Assembly: GCF_001295265.1 (NCBI RefSeq) | Contig: NZ_LJOD01000006.1 | Coordinates: 176,857-240,856, forward strand | Direction of reading: 5' to 3' | Length of the DNA stretch: 64,000 nt | From: Chryseobacterium indologenes | Lineage (GTDB): Bacteria; Bacteroidota; Bacteroidia; Flavobacteriales; Weeksellaceae | Shown here: in pieces, positions 52,566 to 61,849 of the stretch | Layout: each line of letters starts with the position of its first letter | Position numbering within the stretch: the stretch's first letter is position 1 | The notes under the pieces: model-generated | Databases searched by the model: none | Seen by the model: the letters and a program-made list of their open reading frames with translations, nothing else | Told to the model about the DNA's origin: nothing | Position numbers and translations under genes: made by a program

Positions 52566-53240
52566 ATGTTTGAACAAGAGATCCTACAACAGCTAAAAAC
52601 CAGATACAAGAATCTGGGGTTAAGCGAAACTATTTTGAAAGCAAAGGCAAAGCAACTGTCTAAGGCGGTCGAAAAACAGGAAGACATTGAAAATGCAGTA
52701 GCAGGGGTTGAAGATGACTTGGCAATATTCCAGTCATTCGCTGACCAAAACAGAACGTTGGCAAAGAAGATCGAGGATTTGGAAAAAGGGAAAGGGGCGG
52801 ATCCAAAGCCTGAACCTACACCTAAACCAGAAACAGGCACTCCAAATCCTAATCCAGCACCAACGGGCGATGTTCCTGAATGGGCTAAGGCTTTAATTGA
52901 AAGCAATAAAACGCTGACTGAAAGTCTTACAAAAATTCAAGAAAAGGAAGCTAAACAAACAACAGCACAAACCCTGCAAGCAAGATTCACTGAGTTAAAG
53001 ATTCCTCAATCTTTTCAGAAGCTTATTCCTATGGATAAAGTTTTTGCTACACCAGAAGAAATGGAGGCTTTCGTAACCGAGCAAAAAGCAAACTATGATG
53101 CAGTTGCACAAGAGTTTGGTAACGCTGCATTGGCAGGAGCGCCTAAGCCTTTATTCGGAGAAGCTAAAAAGGAAGGAGAGGTTTCGCTCGATGTTCAAGC
53201 ATACCTAGATGCTAAAAAACCAGCAAAAACCAATGAATAA
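52566..53240 (+). CDS. Putative scaffold protein
   Basis: A 224-residue protein. Coiled coils (about 1-75 and 110-150) flank a Pro/Thr-rich linker (KPEPTPKPETGTPNPNPAP), and a short Ala-rich end carries the last helices. This composition is typical of phage capsid scaffolds, which guide head assembly and then leave. It is the first gene after the divergent promoters and just before the head proteins. The call rests on composition and place. Confidence 0.7.
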   Translation: MFEQEILQQLKTRYKNLGLSETILKAKAKQLSKAVEKQEDIENAVAGVEDDLAIFQSFADQNRTLAKKIEDLEKGKGADPKPEPTPKPETGTPNPNPAPTGDVPEWAKALIESNKTLTESLTKIQEKEAKQTTAQTLQARFTELKIPQSFQKLIPMDKVFATPEEMEAFVTEQKANYDAVAQEFGNAALAGAPKPLFGEAKKEGEVSLDVQAYLDAKKPAKTNE

Positions 53241-53604
53241 TATTAACGACGATTTCCAAGCAGGGAGACAGATTGTTGTTTTTGATCAAATTGACGCAAC
53301 CTATCCGGGTGGAGTTCATATTTCAAAGACAGACGCAGCAGCTCGTTTCACCAATGGAGTAATTCCAGCCGGAACAGTAGTAGTTCCAGATACTGACGGA
53401 AAATATAAGGTTTTAAACGTAGCCTTAACAGCTTCAAATTTAGCTGGCACAATCGGACTTGTGAGCCATGATATTAAAGTGGACGATTTCCCTTTAGCAT
53501 CAATCATCATGTCCGGTACCGCTAGAATTGATGCTTTGCCAGACCTAGAAAAAACAGGTGTAGCACTGTTAGCTAAAGCTTTACCAAGAATCTCCTTCAT
53601 TTAA
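53233..53604 (+). CDS. Putative head decoration protein
   Basis: A 123-residue protein (start 53233, MNNINDDFQAG) rich in beta strands (QIVVFDQIDATYPGG, IPAGTVVVPDTDGKYKVLNVALTASNLAGTIGLVSHDI). It lies between scaffold and major capsid, the place of lambda gpD-like decoration proteins, and has a similar length. It overlaps the scaffold gene by eight bases. Confidence 0.65.
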   Translation: MNNINDDFQAGRQIVVFDQIDATYPGGVHISKTDAAARFTNGVIPAGTVVVPDTDGKYKVLNVALTASNLAGTIGLVSHDIKVDDFPLASIIMSGTARIDALPDLEKTGVALLAKALPRISFI

Positions 53605-53616
53605 AAACACTAAGCA

Positions 53617-54708
53617 ATGATTATAAATGCAAATAACATAGTACCGGAATTTTCCGCGTCAAATATGAACGCAATCATCAATGCGTATACTTTGGGAGAT
53701 TTACAGTACAGAAACTATTTCCCACTTCAATTTCAAACCGATTTAACTTTTCAGAATCTTGAATCTACGACTTCTGCTAAAGTAATGGCGGATATCGTTT
53801 CTATCGGTTCTAAAGCACCAAGAAAAGGCCGTGATTTCATCGCTGCAATGAAAGGTGAGATTCCTAAAATCGAAATTGCCCGAGATCTTGACGAACATGA
53901 TCTTATTAAGATTCAGCAGTTAAGAAACGCGGTCCAGTTGAACCCAACAAATGCTGCCATTAAAAACCAGATGATCGATAAGATTTACGGAGATTCTACA
54001 TTTTGTCTTGACGGGGTAAATGCTAGAGCTGAATACGTTGCCAAAAGATTTGCATCAACTGGGAAATACAAAACTACCGTAGCAAACAATTCTGGTGGAG
54101 TAGCAGATGTATCAGTTGATTTCAAAGTAAGAATTGTTAATGCTGCAAAAGATTGGTTTACTGCTGCTGATGCTGATCCGGTGAAAGACATTCAGACCTT
54201 ACAAACAGAAGCATTAAGCAAGGGTTATCGTTTCTCTACTATAACAGTAGATCAGGCTACCGCAAACCAATTGCCAACAATCAAAGCAATGCAGGAATTT
54301 GTTTATGGTGTAGCCAATAACGGCGGGACTACTCAGATGTTCAGACCTACTCTGGAAATGATCAATACGAGACTTGCTCTTTATGGTCTACCAACAATCA
54401 GAATCTGGGAAACTTTTGTGAATGCTGAAAGCAAAGCCGGAACTCTTGTCGCCACGAATGGATGGGAGCCAGGCAATGTTTTACTATCTGTATCTCCTGT
54501 TTTGGGTGCTACTCAGTATACAACAACTCCGGAATTCAATATGACGTTTGGTGATACTACATCACAGACTGTAAGTGATGGATTTATCCTTGTGAAAACA
54601 TTTGGAGTTCAAGATCCAATTTTGGTTTCTACAAAGGCAACAGCGTTCGCACTTCCTGTACTGAATGATACTAAGAAAAACGTAATTCTGAAAACGAAAC
54701 TAGCATAA
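53617..54708 (+). CDS. Major capsid protein
   Basis: A 363-residue protein with the start EFSASNMNAIINAYTLGDLQYRNYFPLQFQTDLTFQNLES and the later blocks SIGSKAPRKGRDFIAAMKGEIPKIEIARDLDEHDLIKIQQL and MTFGDTTSQTVSDGFILVKTFGVQDPILV. These suit the HK97-fold capsid group E used by many siphoviruses. It is the first large gene after scaffold and decoration and ends one base before the next start. Confidence 0.82.
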   Translation: MIINANNIVPEFSASNMNAIINAYTLGDLQYRNYFPLQFQTDLTFQNLESTTSAKVMADIVSIGSKAPRKGRDFIAAMKGEIPKIEIARDLDEHDLIKIQQLRNAVQLNPTNAAIKNQMIDKIYGDSTFCLDGVNARAEYVAKRFASTGKYKTTVANNSGGVADVSVDFKVRIVNAAKDWFTAADADPVKDIQTLQTEALSKGYRFSTITVDQATANQLPTIKAMQEFVYGVANNGGTTQMFRPTLEMINTRLALYGLPTIRIWETFVNAESKAGTLVATNGWEPGNVLLSVSPVLGATQYTTTPEFNMTFGDTTSQTVSDGFILVKTFGVQDPILVSTKATAFALPVLNDTKKNVILKTKLA

Positions 54709-55028
54709 TGACTATCGGGGAGTACATACAAGAAAAATTATCTCTTTGGTCGGTTGAGTATTCCGATGGAATGGTTGCAGCTGAATTAGCTCGCATTGGC
54801 CTTGATCCATCCGAAACCATAACGAATGAAATTAATCTGGACATTTTCTTCTACAACGTAATCCCCGACATCATTAACATGCCTTCCAGTATTTCTGAGG
54901 GTGGTTATTCGATATCATATGATAAAGCCACTCTTTTGAAATACTACTCAATGGTAGCCAGAAAGCTTGGTAAGCCTGATTTGTTCTCTGATAATACAAT
55001 CACAGATATAACATCGAAATGGGGATAA
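54708..55028 (+). CDS. Putative head-tail connector (DUF6706-like)
   Basis: A 106-residue helical protein (TIGEYIQEKLSLWSVEYSDGMVAAELARIG, then a run of helices to KLGKPDLF). Length and place after the capsid fit the head-completion connectors that extend the portal ring. It overlaps the capsid gene by one base and the next gene by ten. Confidence 0.65.
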   Translation: MTIGEYIQEKLSLWSVEYSDGMVAAELARIGLDPSETITNEINLDIFFYNVIPDIINMPSSISEGGYSISYDKATLLKYYSMVARKLGKPDLFSDNTITDITSKWG

Positions 55029-55348
55029 AGCAATTTCCTTACACACTTAAAGTCTTAAAGAAAACAGAAGCTCAATATGATCCGGACACTGGTAACTGGA
55101 TACCGGGCACTGAAGATTGGGTAACTGTTTCTAAATGTCGTGATGAAGGAAACGGAGGAGGAAACAGAATCGTGACCACTGACGGAGAAATATATGTGTT
55201 TGGAGCAGTGGTATATCTGCCAAAAAACAGTCCATCTGTTGAATTGGGGGCTAAAATCAGAGTTTTCGATAAAGAAGGAAATACGAGGCTCGAAGGAGAC
55301 AATAAGCTATTCAAAAAAGAACAACTGCACGCAAGATTATGGGTTTAA
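55019..55348 (+). CDS. Putative head closure protein
   Basis: A 109-residue beta-rich protein (FPYTLKVLKKTEAQYDPDTGNWIPGTEDWVTVSKCR, then GEIYVFGAVVYLPKN). The pattern is that of SPP1 gp16-like head stoppers, which close the portal after packaging. It overlaps both neighbours by ten bases. Confidence 0.65.
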   Translation: MGIKQFPYTLKVLKKTEAQYDPDTGNWIPGTEDWVTVSKCRDEGNGGGNRIVTTDGEIYVFGAVVYLPKNSPSVELGAKIRVFDKEGNTRLEGDNKLFKKEQLHARLWV

Positions 55349-55755
55349 CATTAGATAGCTCCGGATTTGAAAGGCATATTACTCAGGTAGTACAGAATAC
55401 TGAAGCCAAAATGGTCCAGATTCTTGCGGATGCCGGGCGAACTATTGCGGCAGCAGCGAGGGCAAACGGTAATTATAGGGATGTTTCCGGAGATCTGAGA
55501 AATTCAAACGGTTTTCTATTGATGATTGATGGTGTAATCAAGGCAGAAGAGTTCCTTTCAGGTAATGGAGGATCAAAAGCCCGATCACTTGCCTTACAGG
55601 TTGCAGATACTTCGATAGATACTATTTGTCTTGTAGTGGTTAATGGAATGGACTACGCATCCAAAGTCGAAAGCCGTGGTAATGATGTTCTAACCAGCGC
55701 AGAACAGTTCGCAAAAAGAACTATTCCACAAATGTTACAACAGTTGAAAAGATGA
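55339..55755 (+). CDS. HK97 gp10-like neck protein
   Basis: A 138-residue protein with an N-terminal helical pair (FERHITQVVQNTEAKMVQILADAGRTIAAAARANG), the strand block DVSGDLRNSNGFLLMIDGVIKAEEF, and a final helix TSAEQFAKRTIPQMLQQL. The xxxDLRNSxxF pattern is typical of HK97 gp10-like tail completion proteins. It overlaps the next gene by four bases. Confidence 0.75.
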   Translation: MGLTLDSSGFERHITQVVQNTEAKMVQILADAGRTIAAAARANGNYRDVSGDLRNSNGFLLMIDGVIKAEEFLSGNGGSKARSLALQVADTSIDTICLVVVNGMDYASKVESRGNDVLTSAEQFAKRTIPQMLQQLKR

Positions 55756-56156
55756 ACACAGTATTAGACGGGCAGCAATGGATTTTTGAGGATTTAACAC
55801 TGGGAAATATTCGGTCAGTAATAACTGGGAATATTTACAAAGACAAACGTCCATCTGGAAGCAAGAAAGAAGATATAGTGATAAACAGCATTGCTATGGA
55901 TAATTCCTTCTTACAGGATGGAGTTTTCAACGTCAATTGCTATGTGCCAATGTTGTCGGTAAGCATTAACGGAATAACTCAATACATGCCCGATACAAGC
56001 AGAATGGCAATAATTGCTAAAGCAGTGTACAAAATCTTAAATAAGCTTTTCAGACCCCAATACAATCTTGTGATTGAAAGTCATAAAACCTTTGAGGAAG
56101 AAGAAGAGAAGGCAAACTATATCAATTTCAGGATAAACCTGAAAGCATACAATTAA
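55752..56156 (+). CDS. Putative tail terminator protein
   Basis: A 134-residue alpha/beta protein between the neck and tail tube genes. Blocks are GNIYKDKRPSGSKKEDIVINSI, FNVNCYVPMLSVSINGI, RMAIIAKAVYKILNKLF and YINFRINLKAYN. Place, length and the strand-helix pattern suit tail terminators, which stop tube growth and join it to the head. Confidence 0.65.
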   Translation: MNTVLDGQQWIFEDLTLGNIRSVITGNIYKDKRPSGSKKEDIVINSIAMDNSFLQDGVFNVNCYVPMLSVSINGITQYMPDTSRMAIIAKAVYKILNKLFRPQYNLVIESHKTFEEEEEKANYINFRINLKAYN

Positions 56157-56177
56157 ACTAAAAAATACAAAAATACA

Positions 56178-56681
56178 ATGGCAGGACAAATTAATATCGG
56201 AGTTGCCGAAATCGCTATCGGAGTAATTGCAGCTGATGGTGATATGAGTACCACTTTAGCCCCTTTAGGCTATACAGAAGAGGGTTCCGCACAAATTAAC
56301 TGGGATGACCCCACAGAAACAGAGTTTAAAGTTGAAGAACTTTCAACACCTATTCATATTCAAAGCACAGACGGGAAAAAGACTATTGTCTTTAAGGTCG
56401 CTAATCCAGACCTAGACACATTTGTATCAGCATTCGGAGGAACTAAATCCGGAACAGGAGCTGATGAAGTGTTTAATTTCCCAACCAATACACCTGTGAT
56501 TGAAAGATCTCTTCAGTTCACGCCTGAGCAGGGAATCGGATTGAGAGTTGCAAGAGCAAAGATCACTGCAAAGCTATCCTCTAATATTGGTAGAGCAGCC
56601 TTGCTGGGAGTTGAGATATCTGCAACAGTACTTCAGCCGAAAAAAGCAGGTGTTGCACCAATTGTCGCATTTACTGTATAA
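56178..56681 (+). CDS. Major tail tube protein
   Basis: A 167-residue beta-rich protein (GQINIGVAEIAIGVIAADGDMSTTLAPLGYTEEGSAQINW, KKTIVFKVANPDLDTFVSAFGG, GIGLRVARAKITAKLSS). The wording and length suit phage major tail proteins that stack into the tail tube. A hairpin with a T run follows, before the tail chaperone gene. Confidence 0.8.
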   Translation: MAGQINIGVAEIAIGVIAADGDMSTTLAPLGYTEEGSAQINWDDPTETEFKVEELSTPIHIQSTDGKKTIVFKVANPDLDTFVSAFGGTKSGTGADEVFNFPTNTPVIERSLQFTPEQGIGLRVARAKITAKLSSNIGRAALLGVEISATVLQPKKAGVAPIVAFTV

Positions 56682-56686
56682 CCTAT

Positions 56687-56712
56687 AAAGCCTATCTCCG
56701 GGTAGGCTTTTT
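56687..56712 (+). terminator. Partial terminator between tail tube and tail chaperone
   Basis: AAAGCCTA (56687-56694) pairs with TAGGCTTT (56703-56710) and is followed by TTTT. Within an operon it would cut transcription after the abundant tube gene, as needed for protein dosage. Confidence 0.65.
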
Positions 56713-56726
56713 AACAAACTATTCAC

Positions 56727-57233
56727 ATGGAAAACATTGAATTAGAGAAGGAAGAAATAGAATTGTTAGTAGGAAATAGCTACAGTTTTGAAACCAATTT
56801 TTTTGGCAAGAAAAAGACCTGGAATATTGGGAAGCTTTCGATGGGAAAAATGTTAAGGTTATCAAAGATTTCCATCAAAATCAAAGTAGATGAAGAAGCA
56901 CTTTCAAATGCTGATCTTTCAATTCAGCTGCCTGCACAATATGAAGCGGTAAGAGACAATGCGGGATTATTAGCTGAAGCTGTGTCTGTTGCTGTGGAAA
57001 GCAAGTTGCCAAAATGGTTTCTTAAATGGCACTTCCTAAACTCCCTAAACAGCAAAGATATTATGGATTTCTCTTTGGAGCTCCTGAAATTCTCAAACTA
57101 TCAAAATTTTATGACCTCTACGGTATTAATGAACGGAAACCGTCCGACCAAAGCGATGCCGATAGAGAAACAGGTCTCAAAACCATCTACGGAGCAATGG
57201 GGCAAATCTGCCACCACTTCGGATGGACTTTAG
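56727..57233 (+). CDS. Tail assembly chaperone, G-type product
   Basis: A 168-residue product in frame 0. It starts MENIELEKEEIELLVG and has helices through WFLKWHFLNSLNSKDIMDFSLELLKFSNY. After a slippery site at 57104-57110 the zero frame runs on to a stop at 57233. A -1 shift joins the reading frame of the 57026-57388 region to make a GT fusion of about 220 residues. This is the usual layout of siphovirus tail chaperones, which fold around the tape measure protein. Confidence 0.82.
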   Translation: MENIELEKEEIELLVGNSYSFETNFFGKKKTWNIGKLSMGKMLRLSKISIKIKVDEEALSNADLSIQLPAQYEAVRDNAGLLAEAVSVAVESKLPKWFLKWHFLNSLNSKDIMDFSLELLKFSNYQNFMTSTVLMNGNRPTKAMPIEKQVSKPSTEQWGKSATTSDGL

Positions 57234-57388
57234 ATTACTTGCTTTGGGAAGTAGATTGGCGAATTGTACAGCGAATGCTTATCGACGCGCCAAAATACGA
57301 AACCTCGAAAGAGGAAACACAACCTAAGAAAACTATCAACCTTTCTGAACAAACATCAGAAGACTTCATAAATCAGCTATTCAAATAA
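57026..57388 (+). CDS. Tail assembly chaperone, T part reached by -1 frameshift
   Basis: This frame-2 region gives the C-terminal part of the GT fusion. From the slip at 57110 it reads YDLYGINERKPSDQSDAD, then YGAMGQICHHFGWTLDYLLWEVDWRIVQRMLIDAP, which looks like a real folded domain. The frame also holds an ATG at 57026, but a separate start there would duplicate 70 codons of the G frame, so the fusion is likelier. It ends three bases before the tape measure start. Confidence 0.75.
   Translation: MALPKLPKQQRYYGFLFGAPEILKLSKFYDLYGINERKPSDQSDADRETGLKTIYGAMGQICHHFGWTLDYLLWEVDWRIVQRMLIDAPKYETSKEETQPKKTINLSEQTSEDFINQLFK
57104..57110 (+). promoter_or_regulatory. -1 ribosomal frameshift site (A AAT TTT)
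   Basis: The heptamer A AAT TTT is in the right phase: zero frame CAA AAT TTT ATG, shifted frame AAA TTT TAT GAC. It fits the X XXY YYZ rule. A small stem ACGG-AAA-CCGT lies 23 bases downstream at 57133-57143, and a longer ACGGT/ACCGT stem can form. Confidence 0.8.
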
Positions 57389-57391
57389 GTA

Positions 57392-60300
57392 ATGAACACC
57401 AATAACGGAGCACTTTATTTCGGGGCAGGAATTAACCTACAACAGTGGCGCAGAGATGTAGATTCTATGCGTAGGGATATTCTGGGACTTTCACAGACTA
57501 CTGTGCAGGAAACCCGAGTGATGAATTCCGCCTTTAAAGATGCATTTACAGGACTTGCAGGGTATTTCTCTGTTACTGCTATAAAAGGTTTCATTACAGA
57601 ACTAATAAACATAAGGGGTGAGTTCCAAAAAACTGAAATAGCATTTACCACCATGCTAGGGAGCGGTGTAAAGGCAGCTGAGTTAATGAGCCAAATGGTT
57701 AACCTTGCAGCTAAAACGCCCTTTGGTCTTCAGGAGGTTTCCGCTGGCGCAAAACAGTTACTTGCTTTCCAGATTCCGGCTAATCAGGTTGTAGATATTC
57801 TTACAAGAATGGGGAATATTGCCGCTGGCCTTGGAGTTCCTCTTTCCAGAATCAACCTTGTTTACGGTCAAGTTAAGGCCAAAGGAAAATTAATGGGGGA
57901 TGATCTACGTCAATTCACAGAAGCCGGCATCCCTATGATTGCTGAACTCGCTGCTAAGTTTGGCAAAACCGAAGCAGAAATTACCAAAATGGTTTCCGCT
58001 GGCAAAATTGGTTTCAAAGACGTGCAAGACGTTTTATTCTCTCTTACAAACGAGGGAGGGATGTTTTACAATTTGATGGAAAAGCAATCTGCATCTCTAT
58101 CAGGAAAAATTGCCAATCTTGGCGATACCTGGGACCAGATGTTGAATAAAATAGGTGAATCCAACGAGGGTATCTTAAACAGTGCTATCGAAGGTGTTAC
58201 GAAGCTGGTTGAAAATTATGAGGAAGTGATAAAAGTTCTGCAGATCCTTATTGTTACTTATGGCACATATCGAGCAGCTCTTATTGTTACCAACTCACTA
58301 CAAGCTGGTGCGGTTGCTCCTGCTGTAATTCAAGGGTTCCGAAATCTGATCATTTTGATAAGAGGAGCTACTGTAGCACAAGCAGCCTTAAATACAGCTA
58401 CAATTGCCAACCCTTACATTTTGCTGGCCACTGCGATAGCGGGGCTTATTGCTGTTGTGATTACATATCGTAAGGAGATCGACAATCTTCTGCATGATTA
58501 CAGCGCATTGGCACAGCAAATCAAATATAATGAGAACGTTCAGGAAAAGTATTCCAGTACCTTTTCCAAAGGCATCGTGGATAACCGAGAAAAGATTGTT
58601 TCCCTTATTGCTGTCATCAACAATGAAAATTCAAAACTTGAAGACAGGAAACGTGCCTACGAAAACCTTATTAAAATAGATGATGCTTTCCGAGGTGCAC
58701 TAGATGAGCAATATCGTGCTACCTACAGATTAGGAGGTGCTTTTGATTATGTTATAGCAAAAATGCAGCATTTTGCACTAGTACAAGCGGAAATGGCTGT
58801 AAAATCAGAATATCTGAAACAAAACGCTGAAGATGAATTCAATTTGTCTATTGCCAAAGTAAAATATGCCGAAGCAGAAAGAGCTGCTAAAAAGTATGGA
58901 GAAATGCTTAAACAAGGCAAGATTACCATTAAGCAGTATTCAGAATACATGAAGCCTTATGAGGATGTTGCAGCAAATCTTATTAAAAGCCAGAAAGCTG
59001 TTAATGCTTCCAGAAAAGATGTTGATTATGTAAATAAAGCAGAAAAGGAAAAGCTTAATACGTTATCAAAGCAAGCCGTCATTCTTAGTGCTCAGCTAAG
59101 AGGAGGGAAAATGCAAGGTAAGTTAATCACTGATCAGCAGAGAACGGTATTGACGAGACAGCTTGCAGATGTTAAAAAAGAAATGCAGTTACGTCTTGGG
59201 CAAGTATTGGAAGATGTGGCAAAGATTGACACCAAAAAAGCTGGTTGGGCTCAAATAATTAAGGATCAAATTGCAGAACTAGAATCTCAACTCGACAGTG
59301 CACAAACAGAAGCAGAATACCGAAGAATTCAAGCTAAAATTAAAAAGCTTAATGAAAAGCTTAATCCAAGAAAAACCAAAACAGACAATAAACAGCTTGC
59401 AGAATTCCTTCCTTTAGGATCTCCTGAACAACTTCAGCAACAAATTTCATTGCTAGATAAGGCCATGGCTCTTGTTGAAAATGGCATGGTAAAGCTTAGA
59501 AGACTGGATAAATACGGAAATGACAAAGACAAAAATGGGAATCCATTTCTAACTGGTGAAATAATAAGCATCGAAGAAGCCGGAAAAAGAAGAGAAGCAT
59601 TAGATGAGAAACTGAAAAGTATTCAATACAAAAACTTCCAAGAAAAGATTGACGAAGCTGAAAGACAATGGAATAACTATTACCGTATGTCTGAGTACTA
59701 TGGTAAAGAGGTTGCAGATGCCCAATACAAACAATTGTTTCAAGGTTCTCAGAGTTATTTACAGTATCTGGAAAAACAAGAGCAGGCACTGACAGATTTA
59801 GCCGCTAAGGGTATTATTAGCCCTCAGCAAAAAGTTGATCTGGCTTTCATCGGGGAAAAGATACGTAATCTAACCGGAGAAGAAACACCATTTGAAAACT
59901 GGAAACGTGATATTGATAATGCATTAAAGTCTCTTCCTTCGTTTGTAGATCAGATTGATAAACTGAATGATGTTGAAGACATTATGTTCAAAAATGAAGG
60001 AGGGAATTCAGCATTTTTTCTTCAAGTAAAAAAATATATACAAGAGCAAAAGAGAAACATACTTCAACAACAACAGGATACATATAATGAGTTTTTAAAA
60101 GAGCAAGAAACGTTTGAACAAAAGCAGACTGAAATATCTGAAAAGTACAATGATATTAGAGCGAGAATAGGCTTGGAGTCTATTTCTGAACAAGAAAGAC
60201 TGAGACGCTTAGATGCAGCAGGAAAAGAAGAAGCAAAGGAGTATTCAGAGGCTTTCTTAAAATCTTTTCAGAAAACGAATCTTTGGAAAAAGGCTTTTGG

Positions 60301-61849
60301 AAATATAGATGCTCTTACGAGAGAAGAAGTAGCAAAGTTAATAACACCATTGAAAGCAAAAATGCAAGAATTGATTTCAATAGGCGCTCCTTCAGAAGAA
60401 ATAGATAATTATCGGAAAAAAATTGAGGAATTAGAAAAGTTATCTAAAAATAAAGGACCAATTGGGAATCTAATAAATGCTTTTGACAAGTTATTCGAAA
60501 AAATAAAAAAGGGAACTGCAACCAATGCAGATTTCAACAATTTTATGGAGGCTTGGCGAGAATTTGCATCCTACATGGAGTATGTAGTATCTATGGTTGG
60601 AGAGATCATGGATGCCTTTGGACAAGGAGATGCGGCTCAGTCGATGAAAGAGTTTGTTAAAAATCTGACTACCGCAATTGATGGTTTAATTACTGCTATT
60701 GCTAGTTATTTTAAAGGAGATATAGCTGGTATGTTTGCGGGTATTCTTCAAATGGTAGTTGGTATTGTAAAATTGTTATCAACTGCAGGTGATGGGAGAA
60801 AAGAAAAAAATATCAGGTCTTGGAAAATAGCAGTTGACGAACTTAAAGCATCTTATGAAGATCTTCAACGAGTAATAGAAAAGACAGCCGGAGAAGCATC
60901 TTTAAAAATGCAGACACAGCTAATAGCTAATTTACAAGAACAGCAAAAGCTACTCATTCAGATGCGAAATGCAGAAGAACAGAAGAAAAAAACTGACAGG
61001 GAAAAAGTCTCCAGCTATAACCAGCAAATTTCTGATATCAATAATCAAATTTCTGAAATTGTAGACAATTTTAAAAATAAAATTACAACTACTGAATTTA
61101 AGGGTCTTTCTGAAAAAATTGCTGACGCCTTAACGAGTGCATTTTCGCAGGGGGAAGACGCCGCTAAATCATTTGACAAAGTAGTTGATGATGTTATGCG
61201 TAATGCAGTACAAAATGCATTGCAAGTTAAAATACTTGAGCCCGCTGTTAAAAATATGGTTGATCAGCTTTATAGCTCCATGGGCTTTGGAAACTCTGAT
61301 ACTACAGGGCTGACAGATCAGATAAAAAGTGTTGAAACTCAGATAACAGCAATTAACAGTCAAATACTCCAGGCTTCATCTTCTACAAAACCTCTATTGG
61401 AGGCGCAGAAGGCTTCATTACTCCAAACAATAGAAATGCTAAAGCATCAAATTGCTCAATCTAATGTAAATGGAAATTTCGATGGACTTACTGAGAAAGA
61501 GCGAGAGGAGTTGAAAGCAATGGGAACGAAAGCTATGCAGGATTATATGGCTGCTATGGAGGAATATAAAGATTTGTTTAATCAGTCTGCTCAAAGTGCT
61601 CAGGGCCTTAAAGGTGACATCAAAGGAATCACAGAGAAGACAGCCGGAGCCTTGGAAGGACAGGTTAATGCCATGAGAATAATGCAGGCTGAAGCTTTGA
61701 AGCATCAAAAGAATGGATTTGAAGTCATGCGTAGCCAACTGCTTGTACAGGTCCAGATAGAGCAGAACACCCGTCCATTGAGGGATATTTATAAAGAGAT
61801 CAAAGAACTGAATTCAAAAATCAAATACGGCGCCGCCGGGATAATCTAA
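57392..61849 (+). CDS. Tape measure protein
   Basis: A 1485-residue protein that sets tail length. The N-terminal tape-measure domain (about 75-250) has FTTMLGSGVKAAELMSQMVNLAAKTPFGLQEVSAGAKQLLAF and LRQFTEAGIPMIAELAAKFG. Hydrophobic segments lie near 285-370 (ILLATAIAGLIAVVITY) and 1090-1135 (GMFAGILQMVVGIVKLL), with long Lys/Glu coiled coils between. At about 0.15 nm per residue a tail of some 200-220 nm is implied. It follows the chaperone genes as in most siphoviruses. Confidence 0.92.
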   Translation: MNTNNGALYFGAGINLQQWRRDVDSMRRDILGLSQTTVQETRVMNSAFKDAFTGLAGYFSVTAIKGFITELINIRGEFQKTEIAFTTMLGSGVKAAELMSQMVNLAAKTPFGLQEVSAGAKQLLAFQIPANQVVDILTRMGNIAAGLGVPLSRINLVYGQVKAKGKLMGDDLRQFTEAGIPMIAELAAKFGKTEAEITKMVSAGKIGFKDVQDVLFSLTNEGGMFYNLMEKQSASLSGKIANLGDTWDQMLNKIGESNEGILNSAIEGVTKLVENYEEVIKVLQILIVTYGTYRAALIVTNSLQAGAVAPAVIQGFRNLIILIRGATVAQAALNTATIANPYILLATAIAGLIAVVITYRKEIDNLLHDYSALAQQIKYNENVQEKYSSTFSKGIVDNREKIVSLIAVINNENSKLEDRKRAYENLIKIDDAFRGALDEQYRATYRLGGAFDYVIAKMQHFALVQAEMAVKSEYLKQNAEDEFNLSIAKVKYAEAERAAKKYGEMLKQGKITIKQYSEYMKPYEDVAANLIKSQKAVNASRKDVDYVNKAEKEKLNTLSKQAVILSAQLRGGKMQGKLITDQQRTVLTRQLADVKKEMQLRLGQVLEDVAKIDTKKAGWAQIIKDQIAELESQLDSAQTEAEYRRIQAKIKKLNEKLNPRKTKTDNKQLAEFLPLGSPEQLQQQISLLDKAMALVENGMVKLRRLDKYGNDKDKNGNPFLTGEIISIEEAGKRREALDEKLKSIQYKNFQEKIDEAERQWNNYYRMSEYYGKEVADAQYKQLFQGSQSYLQYLEKQEQALTDLAAKGIISPQQKVDLAFIGEKIRNLTGEETPFENWKRDIDNALKSLPSFVDQIDKLNDVEDIMFKNEGGNSAFFLQVKKYIQEQKRNILQQQQDTYNEFLKEQETFEQKQTEISEKYNDIRARIGLESISEQERLRRLDAAGKEEAKEYSEAFLKSFQKTNLWKKAFGNIDALTREEVAKLITPLKAKMQELISIGAPSEEIDNYRKKIEELEKLSKNKGPIGNLINAFDKLFEKIKKGTATNADFNNFMEAWREFASYMEYVVSMVGEIMDAFGQGDAAQSMKEFVKNLTTAIDGLITAIASYFKGDIAGMFAGILQMVVGIVKLLSTAGDGRKEKNIRSWKIAVDELKASYEDLQRVIEKTAGEASLKMQTQLIANLQEQQKLLIQMRNAEEQKKKTDREKVSSYNQQISDINNQISEIVDNFKNKITTTEFKGLSEKIADALTSAFSQGEDAAKSFDKVVDDVMRNAVQNALQVKILEPAVKNMVDQLYSSMGFGNSDTTGLTDQIKSVETQITAINSQILQASSSTKPLLEAQKASLLQTIEMLKHQIAQSNVNGNFDGLTEKEREELKAMGTKAMQDYMAAMEEYKDLFNQSAQSAQGLKGDIKGITEKTAGALEGQVNAMRIMQAEALKHQKNGFEVMRSQLLVQVQIEQNTRPLRDIYKEIKELNSKIKYGAAGII

